NCBI GenBank assembly: GCA_005281725.1
Contig: SSBO01000001.1
Span: forward strand, 11,761,475-11,825,474
DNA: 64,000 bases
Direction: 5' to 3'
DNA from: Wuchereria bancrofti
Taxonomy: Eukaryota > Nematoda > Chromadorea > Rhabditida > Onchocercidae
Within the stretch, counting starts at the first letter, position 1; every line of letters begins with the position of its first letter. The notes under the pieces are model-generated. The model did no database searches, was not told the DNA's origin, and saw nothing but the letters and a program-made list of their open reading frames with translations. The position numbers and the translations under genes were made by a program. This document shows positions 49,641 to 61,236 of the stretch, piece by piece.

Positions 49641-52600
49641 GGATGTAATAGCAGGCTAATATCCTAAAAAGATTTATTCCAATAATTCCAATTGATTGCT
49701 TCTTTATCATTAGGAAATCATTAAAATCTCTGCTTGCCTAACTTCTCATTATTATCACATATCGTTTTACATTTTATTCCATTAAACAAATAAATGAAAT
49801 AATTTAAGTTAGAATAAATGTTGAACAAATAAAGATTTGTTATATCAGCGGCTTTTCTATTAGCACAACAATTCTTCTATTCCTCTACATTTATCATTTT
49901 ACAGTTAATTTTTTTTTTTTTCAAATTATATTTTACTCTTAATTATTTTTTTCATCACGGATATTTCAATCATTTTCCCGATTAAAATGAACATATTTAA
50001 CTTTCTTAATTTTCATTTCCTTTCCTAGCATTCTAAAATAACTTCAATCGTACTTTATGTTAACAACAAAATGGGATTAGAGTTAATCAAATTAGATTAA
50101 TTAAATTTAATTAGAATGTTGTGGATGTGAAGAGGATGAAGTGAAAGAGAATGGCTTGAATGAAATTGAAATGGAATGAATTTGTTCGAGAAACGAATTT
50201 CATTTTATTCATCATTTTCATTCATTCTAATGAAATTATTCCATCCTATTTTTCAGCATTCAAAATCCAATTTTCATTTTTTTTTTTTTTAACAATAATC
50301 TTGTTAGGGAAAAAAATCTTTGAGTATGAGTATGGTTATGAGTAAAGGTATGAATGTAGTTGACATATGGATATGTATACTTATCATTTATCAATTTGTC
50401 AATTCGAATGACAAATTATATTTTCTCATTCTCACCATATTTCATCTTTCTGTTACATTTCTTTCCGATTTCTGGAAATTATTTTCTTCGGAAGCATGTT
50501 GAAAGCAACTAAAGTGCAAAAGGAGTAACACCTGTTCTGGATTTATCAATGCCTCCTTTTTTAATTATTATCACTATCATTATCACTTCGTGCATCTTAT
50601 CACTTATCATATGTTTGTTTTTTATCTCATTTCAATTCTTTTTTCCATTTTTTTCTAATTAGCTCTTCATTAAAATGATTAAAGTTGAATCTTGAATTTT
50701 AAAAATAATAAATACGCAAAAAAATTATTTATTTTTATCATTTTAGAAATAATAAATACGAGATTGTGAGCTAAATTCTGTTGAGAAATGACTGAAATTT
50801 TTCTCATTTCATTGATTTTATTGAAAAGCTTTTATAAGTAAATACGAGAAATAATAAATTGCAATTTGTTTATTTTTAATGTACTTAACTTTTTTTTTTT
50901 CATTCAAAATGTTACGCATATGATATTATCAAATAACTTTCCTAAGTTCTTCTATCCTTTCATCCTAGCAATTCATTGAAATGTAGCAAATTCAATCATG
51001 CATATCAAGTGAAAGATAAAAAAAATAAACTTATTTACACCTGTTCCTACCTATTCATACTTTCCATTGTACATTTTTATATTTTAGCTGTACAACTATT
51101 TATTCTTGCGCTTTAAAGCTGTAAATGAAGTAAATAAATTTAAAGCAAACAAAAAGACAATTGTAAGTGTATCTTTCGAAAGTTACTTTCATCAAATTAA
51201 ACTTTAACTCTTCCTTCTTTTTTTCTTTTTCTCTTTCATCCCTCTTCTCTCATTCCTCTTTCAAATATCATTTTTTGTTACATTTTTTCGTTAAGCACAA
51301 AAAGGGAATCATTTATCATTTTTTTGGTTAATTTTTATGCCAACAAATTTTGTGAAAGCCATTCAACGCTTTTTTCTTTTTTTGCTCTCATTGAGCATTT
51401 TAAATTAGTTTCAAATCATTTGAGAGCGTTCATTAACAACAATGTATGCCGGTGTAACGGATATTCTCTTTTACTGAAATTAATTTCATTAGTGAAATCA
51501 ATGATATTAGCAAATTAGCTAACTTTTCTCTCTTAGAACAGCTGCACTTCTTATCTTTTGAATTAATCATTTAGCAAAAAAAAAAAAAGCTATCATTGTG
51601 AATTTTTGTTAAAATATTGAGCTTATATTCTAAATGACCTTCCTTTTTTATATCCACATATTAAATGACCTCTTTGTATGTTATATTTTAAATGATCTTT
51701 TTGTGTATCTATCGATGGTTTCAAATTCAAAACTAAATATTGATAATATATATGATTCAGCAAATAATAATAATACTATTATGATTCAGCAAATATTTGC
51801 AATAAAGTTGATTACAATAGCATAAATAATAATAATAGCGTGGTTGTATAAGTATTTTCAATGACTGATACCTTTTTAGTGATTTTGAAATAATTCTCGT
51901 CAAAACTTAGTGAAACTTCTTAACCAGTTAGATAACTTATAAATACAAAAAGTGATTGTGAATGATAATCAGTTTAAAAATTTCTAAACTTTTATATCAG
52001 TTATGTTTTAAATTTATAAGCTGTCTAAGAATTATTATCATATTTACTTTCCAGCTCTTTTCAACTGTTTGAATAAAACTATAAAACTACAAGACAACAA
52101 TAAAAATAAAGTAATAAAACCATGAGGATTGTAGAATTTTTTGTAATCTGTTGTTATTATTATTATTACTATTACTGTTATTACTATTATTCAAGATATT
52201 ATATCATCCAATCTCAGATATATTAAATAGCAGTTGTGTTTATTTATGATGAAAAATTTCTAAAATATTTGGGAAAATTTACATCTCTATTGAAACAGCC
52301 TATTATTGATATATTGACATACAGTTGAATCATCCAAAATAGCATAAGCTGTAAACAAAAAAGGAAAAAAAAAATAGCAATTTATGAGAGGTTTTTTTTA
52401 TATGATCCATTGAAATTCAAATATATTATTACTAAATTCGATGAGCTGTATTACCATCCATCATCACTCTCTGAATTAAAAAATTGATAAATTTACTTTT
52501 TTAATTTTACCATTATAATATATTCCAATGCTGAACTACTGGTACTAGTAAATTGTACCACTTATTGCTTTCAAATATTGCAACAGTTTTTATATTAACT

Positions 52601-53187
52601 CGAGAAAATGAAAGGAAGTAAAGTTAATAATTGTAAAATTAAAGTATAAACTTTAGAAAAAAGTTTTTTTTTTAGAAAAAAGAAATTTGCAAAAGGTCGT
52701 TCATATGAAAAAGCAAGTTAAAAGTTCACGTTTGTTTTTTTACTAATTTAAATATCCAGTGATAAACAATAAGAACTTTTAAAATTTTCGGTTGAAAATA
52801 AATTAGAATGAGCAAAACAAATTTATTGTATGACGGAAATATTTCTTCATTTTATCCTTTCTTTTATCTTACAATTGAATTAATTAAGAATATTTATTTC
52901 TTATTTCTCAAATGCTTGCAAAAATTAAATATTACAAAATTTCCTCTTTTTTCCAATTTCAATAAAACTGAAGAAAAGATAGCTTAGCTATCATATATTT
53001 TTTTTTTAAATTTACAAATATTGTGCTTAAACGACTAAATATTTCCAACTAATGCATTACACCACCGCTTATTTTGTATTTTGAACCAATTTTTAATGAA
53101 TGTTTGATCAAATGATGATGACACAGTGAGAATTTTTTGATCGGTTTAATGCACTTTATTGATGAATGAAACCATGATTAGATGATG

Positions 53188-53612
53188 AGATGATAATAAT
53201 AACGATAATGGTGACGATGATAATGATAACGATAATAATAACAGCAGCAATAATAATAGTAATAATTATAATAATAATAACAATAATAATAATGACAATA
53301 ACAGTAATGATATAATAAATGATAATGACAGCAAAAATAATAACAATAATAATAATGACAATAACAATAATAACACAATAAATAATAATAACAATAATAG
53401 TAATGACAATGACAATAACAATAATAATATAATAAATAATAATAAGAATAATAACAGTAACAATAATAATGACAATAACAATAACGATAACAATGACAAT
53501 AACAATAATAACATAATAAATAATAATAACAATAATAGTAATGACAATGACAATAACAATAATAATATAATAAATAATAATAACAAAAATTACAACAATA
53601 ATAACAATGAAT
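53188..53612. repeat. Long (AAT)n array with higher-order internal duplication
   Basis: About 425 bp of AAT units mixed with AAC, GAC and AGT variants. A segment of about 80 bp ending in TATAATAAATAATAA recurs about 140 bp apart (around 53,370-53,450 and 53,510-53,590). This shows duplication on top of simple slippage. The minus-strand open frames across it, rich in Tyr/Cys or Leu/Ser, are not genes. Confidence 0.9.
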
Positions 53613-56600
53613 AATATTATGAATAGTAGTGAGTTTAATTGCCAGATGCTTAATATGCAAATTACATGAATGGTATAAGAAATAGTTGAAAAGAAAGATG
53701 ATGAGTGCGACGACTTAATTAACCTTATCTTTCATATTATTCGTGATATTGAAGGAAAATGTTGTTGTTGTTCAACTGCCATGCATATATAATTTAAATT
53801 AGTTGCTGTTAAATGTTGCTTTTTAGGATTTATTTACTCCATCAATAAGTGCTATGCACTTTTTTTTTCAAATAGTTAAAATGAACACTACAAGTGTATG
53901 CTACTTACAAGCATGAATAGCTTAATTATAATTTAATTATGAATTTATTTTTCATCAGAACCAATTAATCATCAGTTTAGAAAACAGTTAAGAAGTGCAA
54001 ATTGTAAATTTAATTATTGCAATTGCATGCTGCGCAAAACTGAAAAAGTTTTTTGACAAGCAAATCTCTCGTAAATTATAATAATTAGCTTGTGACATGC
54101 AGATAGCGCATTTGCACTTTTAATTGCAATTCTCACTGTTAATTTCTGAATTGTTGCTTTTTCATTTGTAAAAATGTTATTAACAATTGCTAATGTTAAC
54201 TTCTCATAAATTACTATAATTATAGTTAGAGTAAAGTAAGTCACAGAAGAGAATAAAGATTTTTTAAAAATCGATTTTAATTTTTATTAAAATTTTAAAA
54301 GTGTTAACAATCGTTATGAGGAAAAAAGAGTTCTCATAAACGATTATCAGGATAAAATCTTACTAAACATTGATTTAATTCTTTTTACATTTTCAAACTT
54401 TATTATAGCCAAAAATTTATATTATCATAGTTGCTATAGCAATTCTCATTTTTCAAATTTTAGCTATTTTATAAATCAAAATTAGACATATGATAGCAAA
54501 AATTTCACTCCAATCATACTAAATATCTCACTAAGCAATCTTTTTTCAATGCATTCATTAAAATCTAACAATTTCTCTTCTTTTAATTTTTCCATTCTAT
54601 TTCACTTCGTCAATTTTATTCATCAATATTGTAATGCCCAAATGTCATATATGCCTATTCTGTAATAAGTAGATTACGCATAGAAACGTTTTATCACGTT
54701 TTTACCTATTTTTTACGGATTATTTCTGTAATGCAATTTTTGATATATTTTACAAATTTGAGGGATAAAATAAAAATGATAATTATCATTGATTAAAGTA
54801 TCATTTAAATTACATTTTATAAATAAATGAAAATATATCTGCACTTGTGCACTTCGATATATACATATACTTTTAAGTTCATTTATCTATCAAAAGAAAA
54901 AGAAGAAAGAGAGAGAGAGGGAGAGAGGGGGAGAGGGAGAGAGGGAGAGAGAGATATATGTTGAATAGGCCTTTGAATTTGCTTTGAAGTGAATTGATGT
55001 TTAGGCCTATTTGTATTATATCAACAATAGATATGTATGTGTGTGCTCTTGCGTTGTTATTACATTGGTAAAAATTGACTTTTCTCCTACAATTTTTTTT
55101 TACTTTTATTTTTTTGCCTTTATCTAATTTTTTTTTTTTGAATATAAATGAAGAAATGCACTATCGCTTTTTCTTTCTTTCTTTATCTCTCTCCCTCTCT
55201 CTCTCTTTGTTTGTTCAAATATATTTTATTTTTTTGTTTTCGTTAACAGAATTCTTACTAATGCTTATTTTTAGAAAAGGACTAATTTTAATCGAGAAAT
55301 ATGCTTATGGAACTAATTATTATTAATTACATTCCATTTAAAAGCATTTTAGCATTGATTCATTAATCGTTAAATAGCACTTGAAAATTTCTGGAACATC
55401 ATTTATTGCTACATTTAAAGATGTTCGTGCAATGTTGTGCAATGACAATTAATCATGAATTGTGCATTGGAAATTTAATTGTTATCATTGTATTATTGCT
55501 TAATACTTTACTATTTGATTAAATCGATTGCAAAATTTAAATATTAAATATTGTTATAAGCTAAGAAAAGCTTATTTAATTTGCAAAATTTCATCATAAA
55601 TGTCATACAGATTTATAAAAAAAAAAAAGTTGTATTAATAAACAATAAAAATTTCCACTTCAAGATGTAATTTTTTTTTTCTTGGAGAAAAGAGAAGAAT
55701 GAAATCATATTGTAAAAGAAAATGAAATTGAATAATAAATTCCCGAAACATTTTAATTTAATAGTAATAGAGCCATTTCAAAATATTACAACAATATGAA
55801 TTTAATTCTTTACGAATTAAAGCAAAATTAATTGCTATCCATTTTACTAAATAGTAACTTTTTTCTTATGTCTAATGAATTAAATTACATTTGCTTACTC
55901 ATCAATTATCGTTAGTCAATTAATTGCTAAAAAGTTTTTTTTATTCTTTTTATACATTGTAATTAATTAGTGTTACTTTTTTTTTTTCATCAGTAGCGCT
56001 TAGTTTTATTTGATTTTTAATCGCTGAACGAAAATATTTAAGCCCAAAATTAGCAATGCATTACATATCATTTCATCTAAATTTTATTTCGCAAGTGATT
56101 TTTTAAATTTTAATTCATACACTCTCTTTTTTTTCCGCGCCCATCAAACTAAATGTTTACTTTTCTGCTCATTCGATCATCAATTTTTTTTTTTTTTTTT
56201 TTGCATTTTCATTATCGATTTTGTTCTATGCTCATATGAATAAAAGAAATTGATCGATTGATTGATTCTTTAGATCGATTTACTCTATTCCGGAACGTCA
56301 CACTTTTTTCATTTTCTTTTCCCACATTAATGATCCGTTAATTTTTACATTAATGAAAAATTTAACATTTAAACTTTTTCAATTCAAATTTTTTTTTTAA
56401 TTCGTAACATAAAGGAAACAGTTTTATTTGTAACTGTTTAAAAATTCCATCAGTTATTCTTGATAAATTAAATAAGAAATAAATTTTTGCGCATTCAAAA
56501 AAAAAATTTGATTTTAATCAAAAAAGTCAAATCAGAAATGTTTAATCAGAAATAATCAATCAATCATTAGTTTTTCTTTTCCGATAAACATTATCTCCTT

Positions 56601-56924
56601 TTTTCTTCTCTTTTTAATTTAACCGAAAATTTATGCAATCGATATAGCAAGCAATATTGATAGATATTTTAGTTTTTCATAAAATTTCAATGCTTATATT
56701 TCAAAATTTAGGAGAAAAATGTTAATCTTTTTTTGTAAAATTTTAAAATGATAGTTAAATTTTATGTAATGAGCATTTTTCAGAAATGAATAATGAAAAT
56801 ATTGCTTAGGAAGCATTTAAATGTGATTTTTTTTTTTTTAATTTAAATGGCTAGAATTGGAATGAAATGCTAAATGCATTGAATGAATTGCAAAAGGCGA
56901 AATAGCGTGACTGAACAGAACTGA

Positions 56925-56987
56925 AAATGAAATGAAATGTAATGAAATGAAATGTAATGAAATGAAATGAAATGAAATGAAATGAAA
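56925..56987. repeat. (ATGAA)n pentanucleotide microsatellite
   Basis: About twelve ATGAA units, some as ATGTA. The opposite strand reads as a repeated Phe/His/Ile/Ser peptide that is not a gene. Confidence 0.92.
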
Positions 56988-58586
56988 GCACATGCTAGGT
57001 CATTTTGATAGCAGCTGTAAAATTCATTGAATTTCAATGAATGAATGAATGAATTCATTTGATAATACAGATGAATGCCTTCAAATCTTGTTCCATTCTT
57101 TCTAGAGTTCGATTAATTACAAATTTTAGTAATAACATCTCTTTCTCTCTCTCTATTCTTCTTCCTCTTTGTTTACATATATGTATGTATTATATATATG
57201 CAAATATTTACACTAAATAGCTTATCTAGATTAGGTAATTTAATTTTTAAAAAAAGTTATAGATTGATAGAATGTTTAAAAGATAAGATTTTGGTAAAGA
57301 TTTTTAGCTTAGAAATAAATTATTCCTACTAATATGGTTTAAATTTATTTATGATATTGTTTTGTTTTTATTTAAACAATTAACAAAAATTAGTTTAGCT
57401 GACACATTTAATAGAAATTGTTTAAAAAATTTTTCTATTATACTAAATGGTGGAATGTTTCACATAAAATATTCAGGACAAAATATAAAATTATTAAAAT
57501 TTATATATTGAATGATATTATTCTTTTAGTTATTGAAATTGATAAGTGAATTAGTTGCAATTATGAATGAATTAGTCAAATTGTATGATAATATTTATTT
57601 TGCAAAATTTTATTGTTTACCTATTGTTCTCCTTTTTTTTTTGTTTTCATCTTTATTTTCTCATTTTACCTAAGAAAATGAAAAAGTAAAAATCATTTTT
57701 CAATTTTGGTTTAAATTCATTTTCCTCCTTAAATGCAAATTATATACATATGAAAACAATAAAAGACTTACAATGGGATTTCTTTTATTCCACAAAATTG
57801 CATTATTAAAAGTGTAATTTTATTTAAAGAAAAAAAAAACCAATCCTTATAGAAGTGTAAAATTTCGTTTTAATTCTATTCTGTTTAACTTTTTTTCTTT
57901 TTCTTTTCTTTTTTTTTAAAATCACAATCATTACAACAAATCAGTATTTCGATTAACGATACATCAATATTTCTTCCAAATGATATAATCCTATCTTTCT
58001 TTTTAAAAAAAAATTTCCTCCTCTTTTGCAATGAGTTAAATTTCTCGATTTTGAGTTAAATTTTTTCTCGAAAAATACTCGGAAATTTTGATGAGTAATT
58101 CAGCTATTAGTCAAATTTTAAATTATTATTCAATTTTTAATGCATTACATTTGTGTGTATGCGTGTGTCATAAGTTTGTAAGATTTGCAAAAAAAAGCTA
58201 ATATAAATAAATAAATGAAAAATTATAATAATTAATCATTCTTGTGTATGACTCATCTGAATGAAGATGAGTCATATGAAGTCTTTATCTGCTATTTTAT
58301 GACATCGATTAAAGACTAAGCAATTGACTTGCTTATATTTTAAAAATGTTCAAAAGGCTCTGTTAGCGAAGAATTCTTAATCCATAAGCAAATAATTACC
58401 GCTTTTCTCTGATATCATTGAACTTATAAAGATTATACAAGCTAGAAAAGCTTAACGTTTCTTCGTTCTTAGGAAAATGAAAACTTTTAATTTACTCTTA
58501 TAATTTTTTTTTTTTTTTTACAACATTCTTCTCTTAAAAGAGAGAGAGAGAAAAAAATTGATTTTAAAAAATTTAAATACTTTCAG

Positions 58587-58830
58587 CATTCAATTACTTT
58601 CATCATTGCTAAATTCCGGACCACGTTATTATTCTGCTGGACATTGTAATCCATCATTACCGGTGAACAGTGATAATTCAAATTGGTGTGATACTGTGAC
58701 ATTTCAAAACTTATCTAAATTAGAATTATTGCTTGGATCACATTCGTCATCTCAACTACCGTCTCCACTTGAAGAAAATTTTGAACAATTGACAATTGGT
58801 CAACTTTCAACCGATAACAACATTCCAACG
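58587..58830 (+). CDS. Candidate exon of an unidentified gene (serine/asparagine-rich)
   Basis: After a good ACTTTCAG acceptor the frame reads 81 codons beginning IQLLSSLLNSGPRYY and including NPSLPVNSDNSNWCDTV, LSKLELLLGSHSSSQLPSP and FEQLTIGQLSTDNNIPT. Codon use and residue balance are far more protein-like than the surroundings. Two donors are possible: 58830 (ACG|GTTCGC, phase 0) and 58867 (ACAG|GTAATT, phase 1). The first joins in phase to 61180-61236, the second to 59072-59169. The upstream partner with matching phase is 43707-43845. No family was recognised. Confidence 0.6.
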
Positions 58831-59071
58831 GTTCGCATTACTTTATCTTTTTTCATCTTAACGACAGGTAATTTACTCAAAAATATAATTATTTAAAAAA
58901 AAAAAATGCTCATAAATTTGCATAAAAGAGAAAATATTTATTGGATGCATAGATGCAATTTTCCGAAGTAGTAGAAAAAAATTTTTGTTCACCGGAAAGG
59001 ACAACTTTTTCTACTCATTTTGTTTTTTTTTTTTCTTTTTTTTTGTCTCCTCAATCTTATCATTTCTTCAG

Positions 59072-59169
59072 AGGCGCAGCTGTTCCTATTTCAATCTGTT
59101 CGTCGTTTTCTCATTTCAAGAAAAACTCTTTCTCTCAACGCTTTTGTAAATCATCCAAACTCATTATGA
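59072..59169 (+). CDS. Candidate terminal exon A of the unidentified gene
   Basis: Follows TTTCTTCAG. In phase 1 it reads EAQLFLFQSVRRFLISRK, further residues and a TGA at 59167-59169. It is compatible only with use of the 58867 donor. The segment is more complex than the poly-T tracts on both sides. Alternative to terminal exon B. Confidence 0.3.
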
Positions 59170-61179
59170 ACTTCCTGTATTTTTTTTTTTTTTTTTTTTT
59201 GTTATATTTTTTTTCCCTTTCCATATTTTTGAAATTTTCCTTTTTTTTTTTTTTTTTGAAAATGTTTTAATGTGTTGCAGCTGTGCTTGTATTGCTTCTT
59301 TCTCATTTTCTTTTTTTTTTTTTCTTCTCTTTTTTTAAATGAAAGAAAAATATTTCAAGAGTTAGTGCTATAAGTATCTTTCCTGATTCTTTGACTTTTC
59401 CTTTAAATTTCATTCTCTCTCACATACAGCTTTTCAGTTTAAAGAAAAAAGTGAAAAAAAAATTTCAAATCAACTAGCTTTATGTTAGCAAAGAATGCAA
59501 GTTAGATTATTTTGACATGCATTGAGACATCACTAATGGCTATATATTGATACTTTTACTTTTTAAAAAAAAAAAATTTTTTTTGTGATTTTATTGCCGA
59601 TTACATCTCATAATCGAGATCTTTTTTAGCAAAATAATATCAACAAGTTAAGAAGAAGTTAAAGGTCATTTTGTACTGTCTAAATACTGTGACATTTATT
59701 CAAGAAATTCTATAATTTACAAATAAATCACTTACTGATTCTTTCTCATTCTCATAACAATTAATCTATTTACTCTATTTTTCATCAGCTAGCATAATTT
59801 AATTAGTTATAAAAATGAATTAAGCTAATTTGCCTATAAAAATTTCATAAGCTATGCTAGCAACGAGAATTTTGTATTTTCAATGAAAATTCATTCTTAA
59901 ATTTCCTCAACATTTTATCCATTCATTAATTTCATTTGTTTACATTTCTTTTGTTGATTTCTATTGAAATGTTTGCTGTTCTCTTACACTTTCTAACTTC
60001 TCCAAAAGCAATCGTCTTATATTCCTCATTATTTCCGGTGACATCTGAGACATTCAATCTCTGCTTATCACGGCAGCTTTTTGTCCATCTGCTGCTTCCT
60101 TTCTAACATTTCTGTCCATTTCTTTTGTTTATCTTTCAACATTAAAATATCTATCATTTAAATGACAGATATATTTAAGTGTAAATTAAACAAAATTATA
60201 AATTAAACAAAATCAGCTTGATTTCCTTCAAAAAAAAAGAGGGAATTTTTTAAATCACCTCAAACTGATACATTTTTTTTTGTTCCAAAAAAAGAAATTA
60301 ACATTTTTATTAGTTAAAATAATCAAATGATTTATGAGCTGTTGTTGAAATTTTGTGAAATTTCTCTTGAGATTTTAACATTCTCTTTAAACAACATATT
60401 TTAGTTTCTTTCATAGCTAATACTATCTCATATTGCTTCCATCACTTTCTCATATCAGTTGTTTGTTGTGGCTTATTTCTACTTTTATTCTACTTTTCTT
60501 TACTGTTTTGTTTATTTCAATTTTAGTTGATTTACATTTGCTCATTTTTTTTTTCACTTTCTTTACTTTTCTCATAAAATCTTTCTAAATTTTTGTATTG
60601 TTTGTAATTTAACCTAGAATCGATCTGCAACGTTGATTTTAAACGTTTTAAGGTTAGCATTTAATAATAAAGAAATTAATAAACTTTTATAGTGCGATAT
60701 TTGGAAGATATTTTTTTTAACAAAGGTAAATTTAATTGAGTCAAAAACTTTGAAAATTTTGATCAAAATTCACTTTTTTTTCGTTCATTAATTTTTCTAA
60801 ATAATATTTTCTAACTTGAAGTATTAGTCTTAAATTTTTTCCTTCATAATTCAGCATTGAATAATTTTTTTCTCGAACTCAACGCATATTAAAATTTAAT
60901 GACATTTGAATTAGAAGCACTAAAATATGTCACAAAAATATTATATTTTACCTATGCTTTCTATGTTCTAATTAACTAAATCATTTCACTCTAATTTTTC
61001 ATATTTGGATTACGAAGACAAATCAATTTCTAATGTATTTTATTTCCTAATTTTAAATTAAATTTATTCAATTCAAATTTTAGATGAATTCCATCTGTTT
61101 TCATTTCCAGAGATTTCATTCTTATTGGCCATTATTAAATCGTACTGATATAATTTTTGCTCTTTTTTTTGTGATGCAG

Positions 61180-61236
61180 AAATTTCGACAGATTGTCCAA
61201 AAAGCTCTAATGGCTTTTATTCATATCATTAAATGA
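61180..61236 (+). CDS. Candidate terminal exon B of the unidentified gene
   Basis: Follows GTGATGCAG. In phase 0 it reads KFRQIVQKALMAFIHIIK and then TGA, an amphipathic helix-like C-terminus compatible with the 58830 donor. Supported only by splice site, phase and residue character. Confidence 0.35.
   Translation, partial: KFRQIVQKALMAFIHIIK

Larger units (their letters stand above)
43846..58586. other. Gene-poor, repeat-rich stretch (possible giant intron)
   Basis: About 14.7 kb with long ATT/AAT arrays, CA and ATGAA repeats and GA/TC tracts. Exon-like islands occur at about 46,709-46,788 and 46,854-46,953, both with reasonable splice-like flanks but no closed phase with other exons. Nothing was recognised on the minus strand. 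If the exons at 43707 and 58587 belong together, this is their intron. Confidence 0.5.

Noticed and set aside
53178..53660. 160-codon and 106-codon minus-strand open frames
   Set aside because: They are translations of the AAT trinucleotide array; the peptide is only Tyr/Cys/Leu/Ser runs.
54014..54244. 76-codon minus-strand open frame
   Set aside because: No domain, no splice context and AT-driven residue content.
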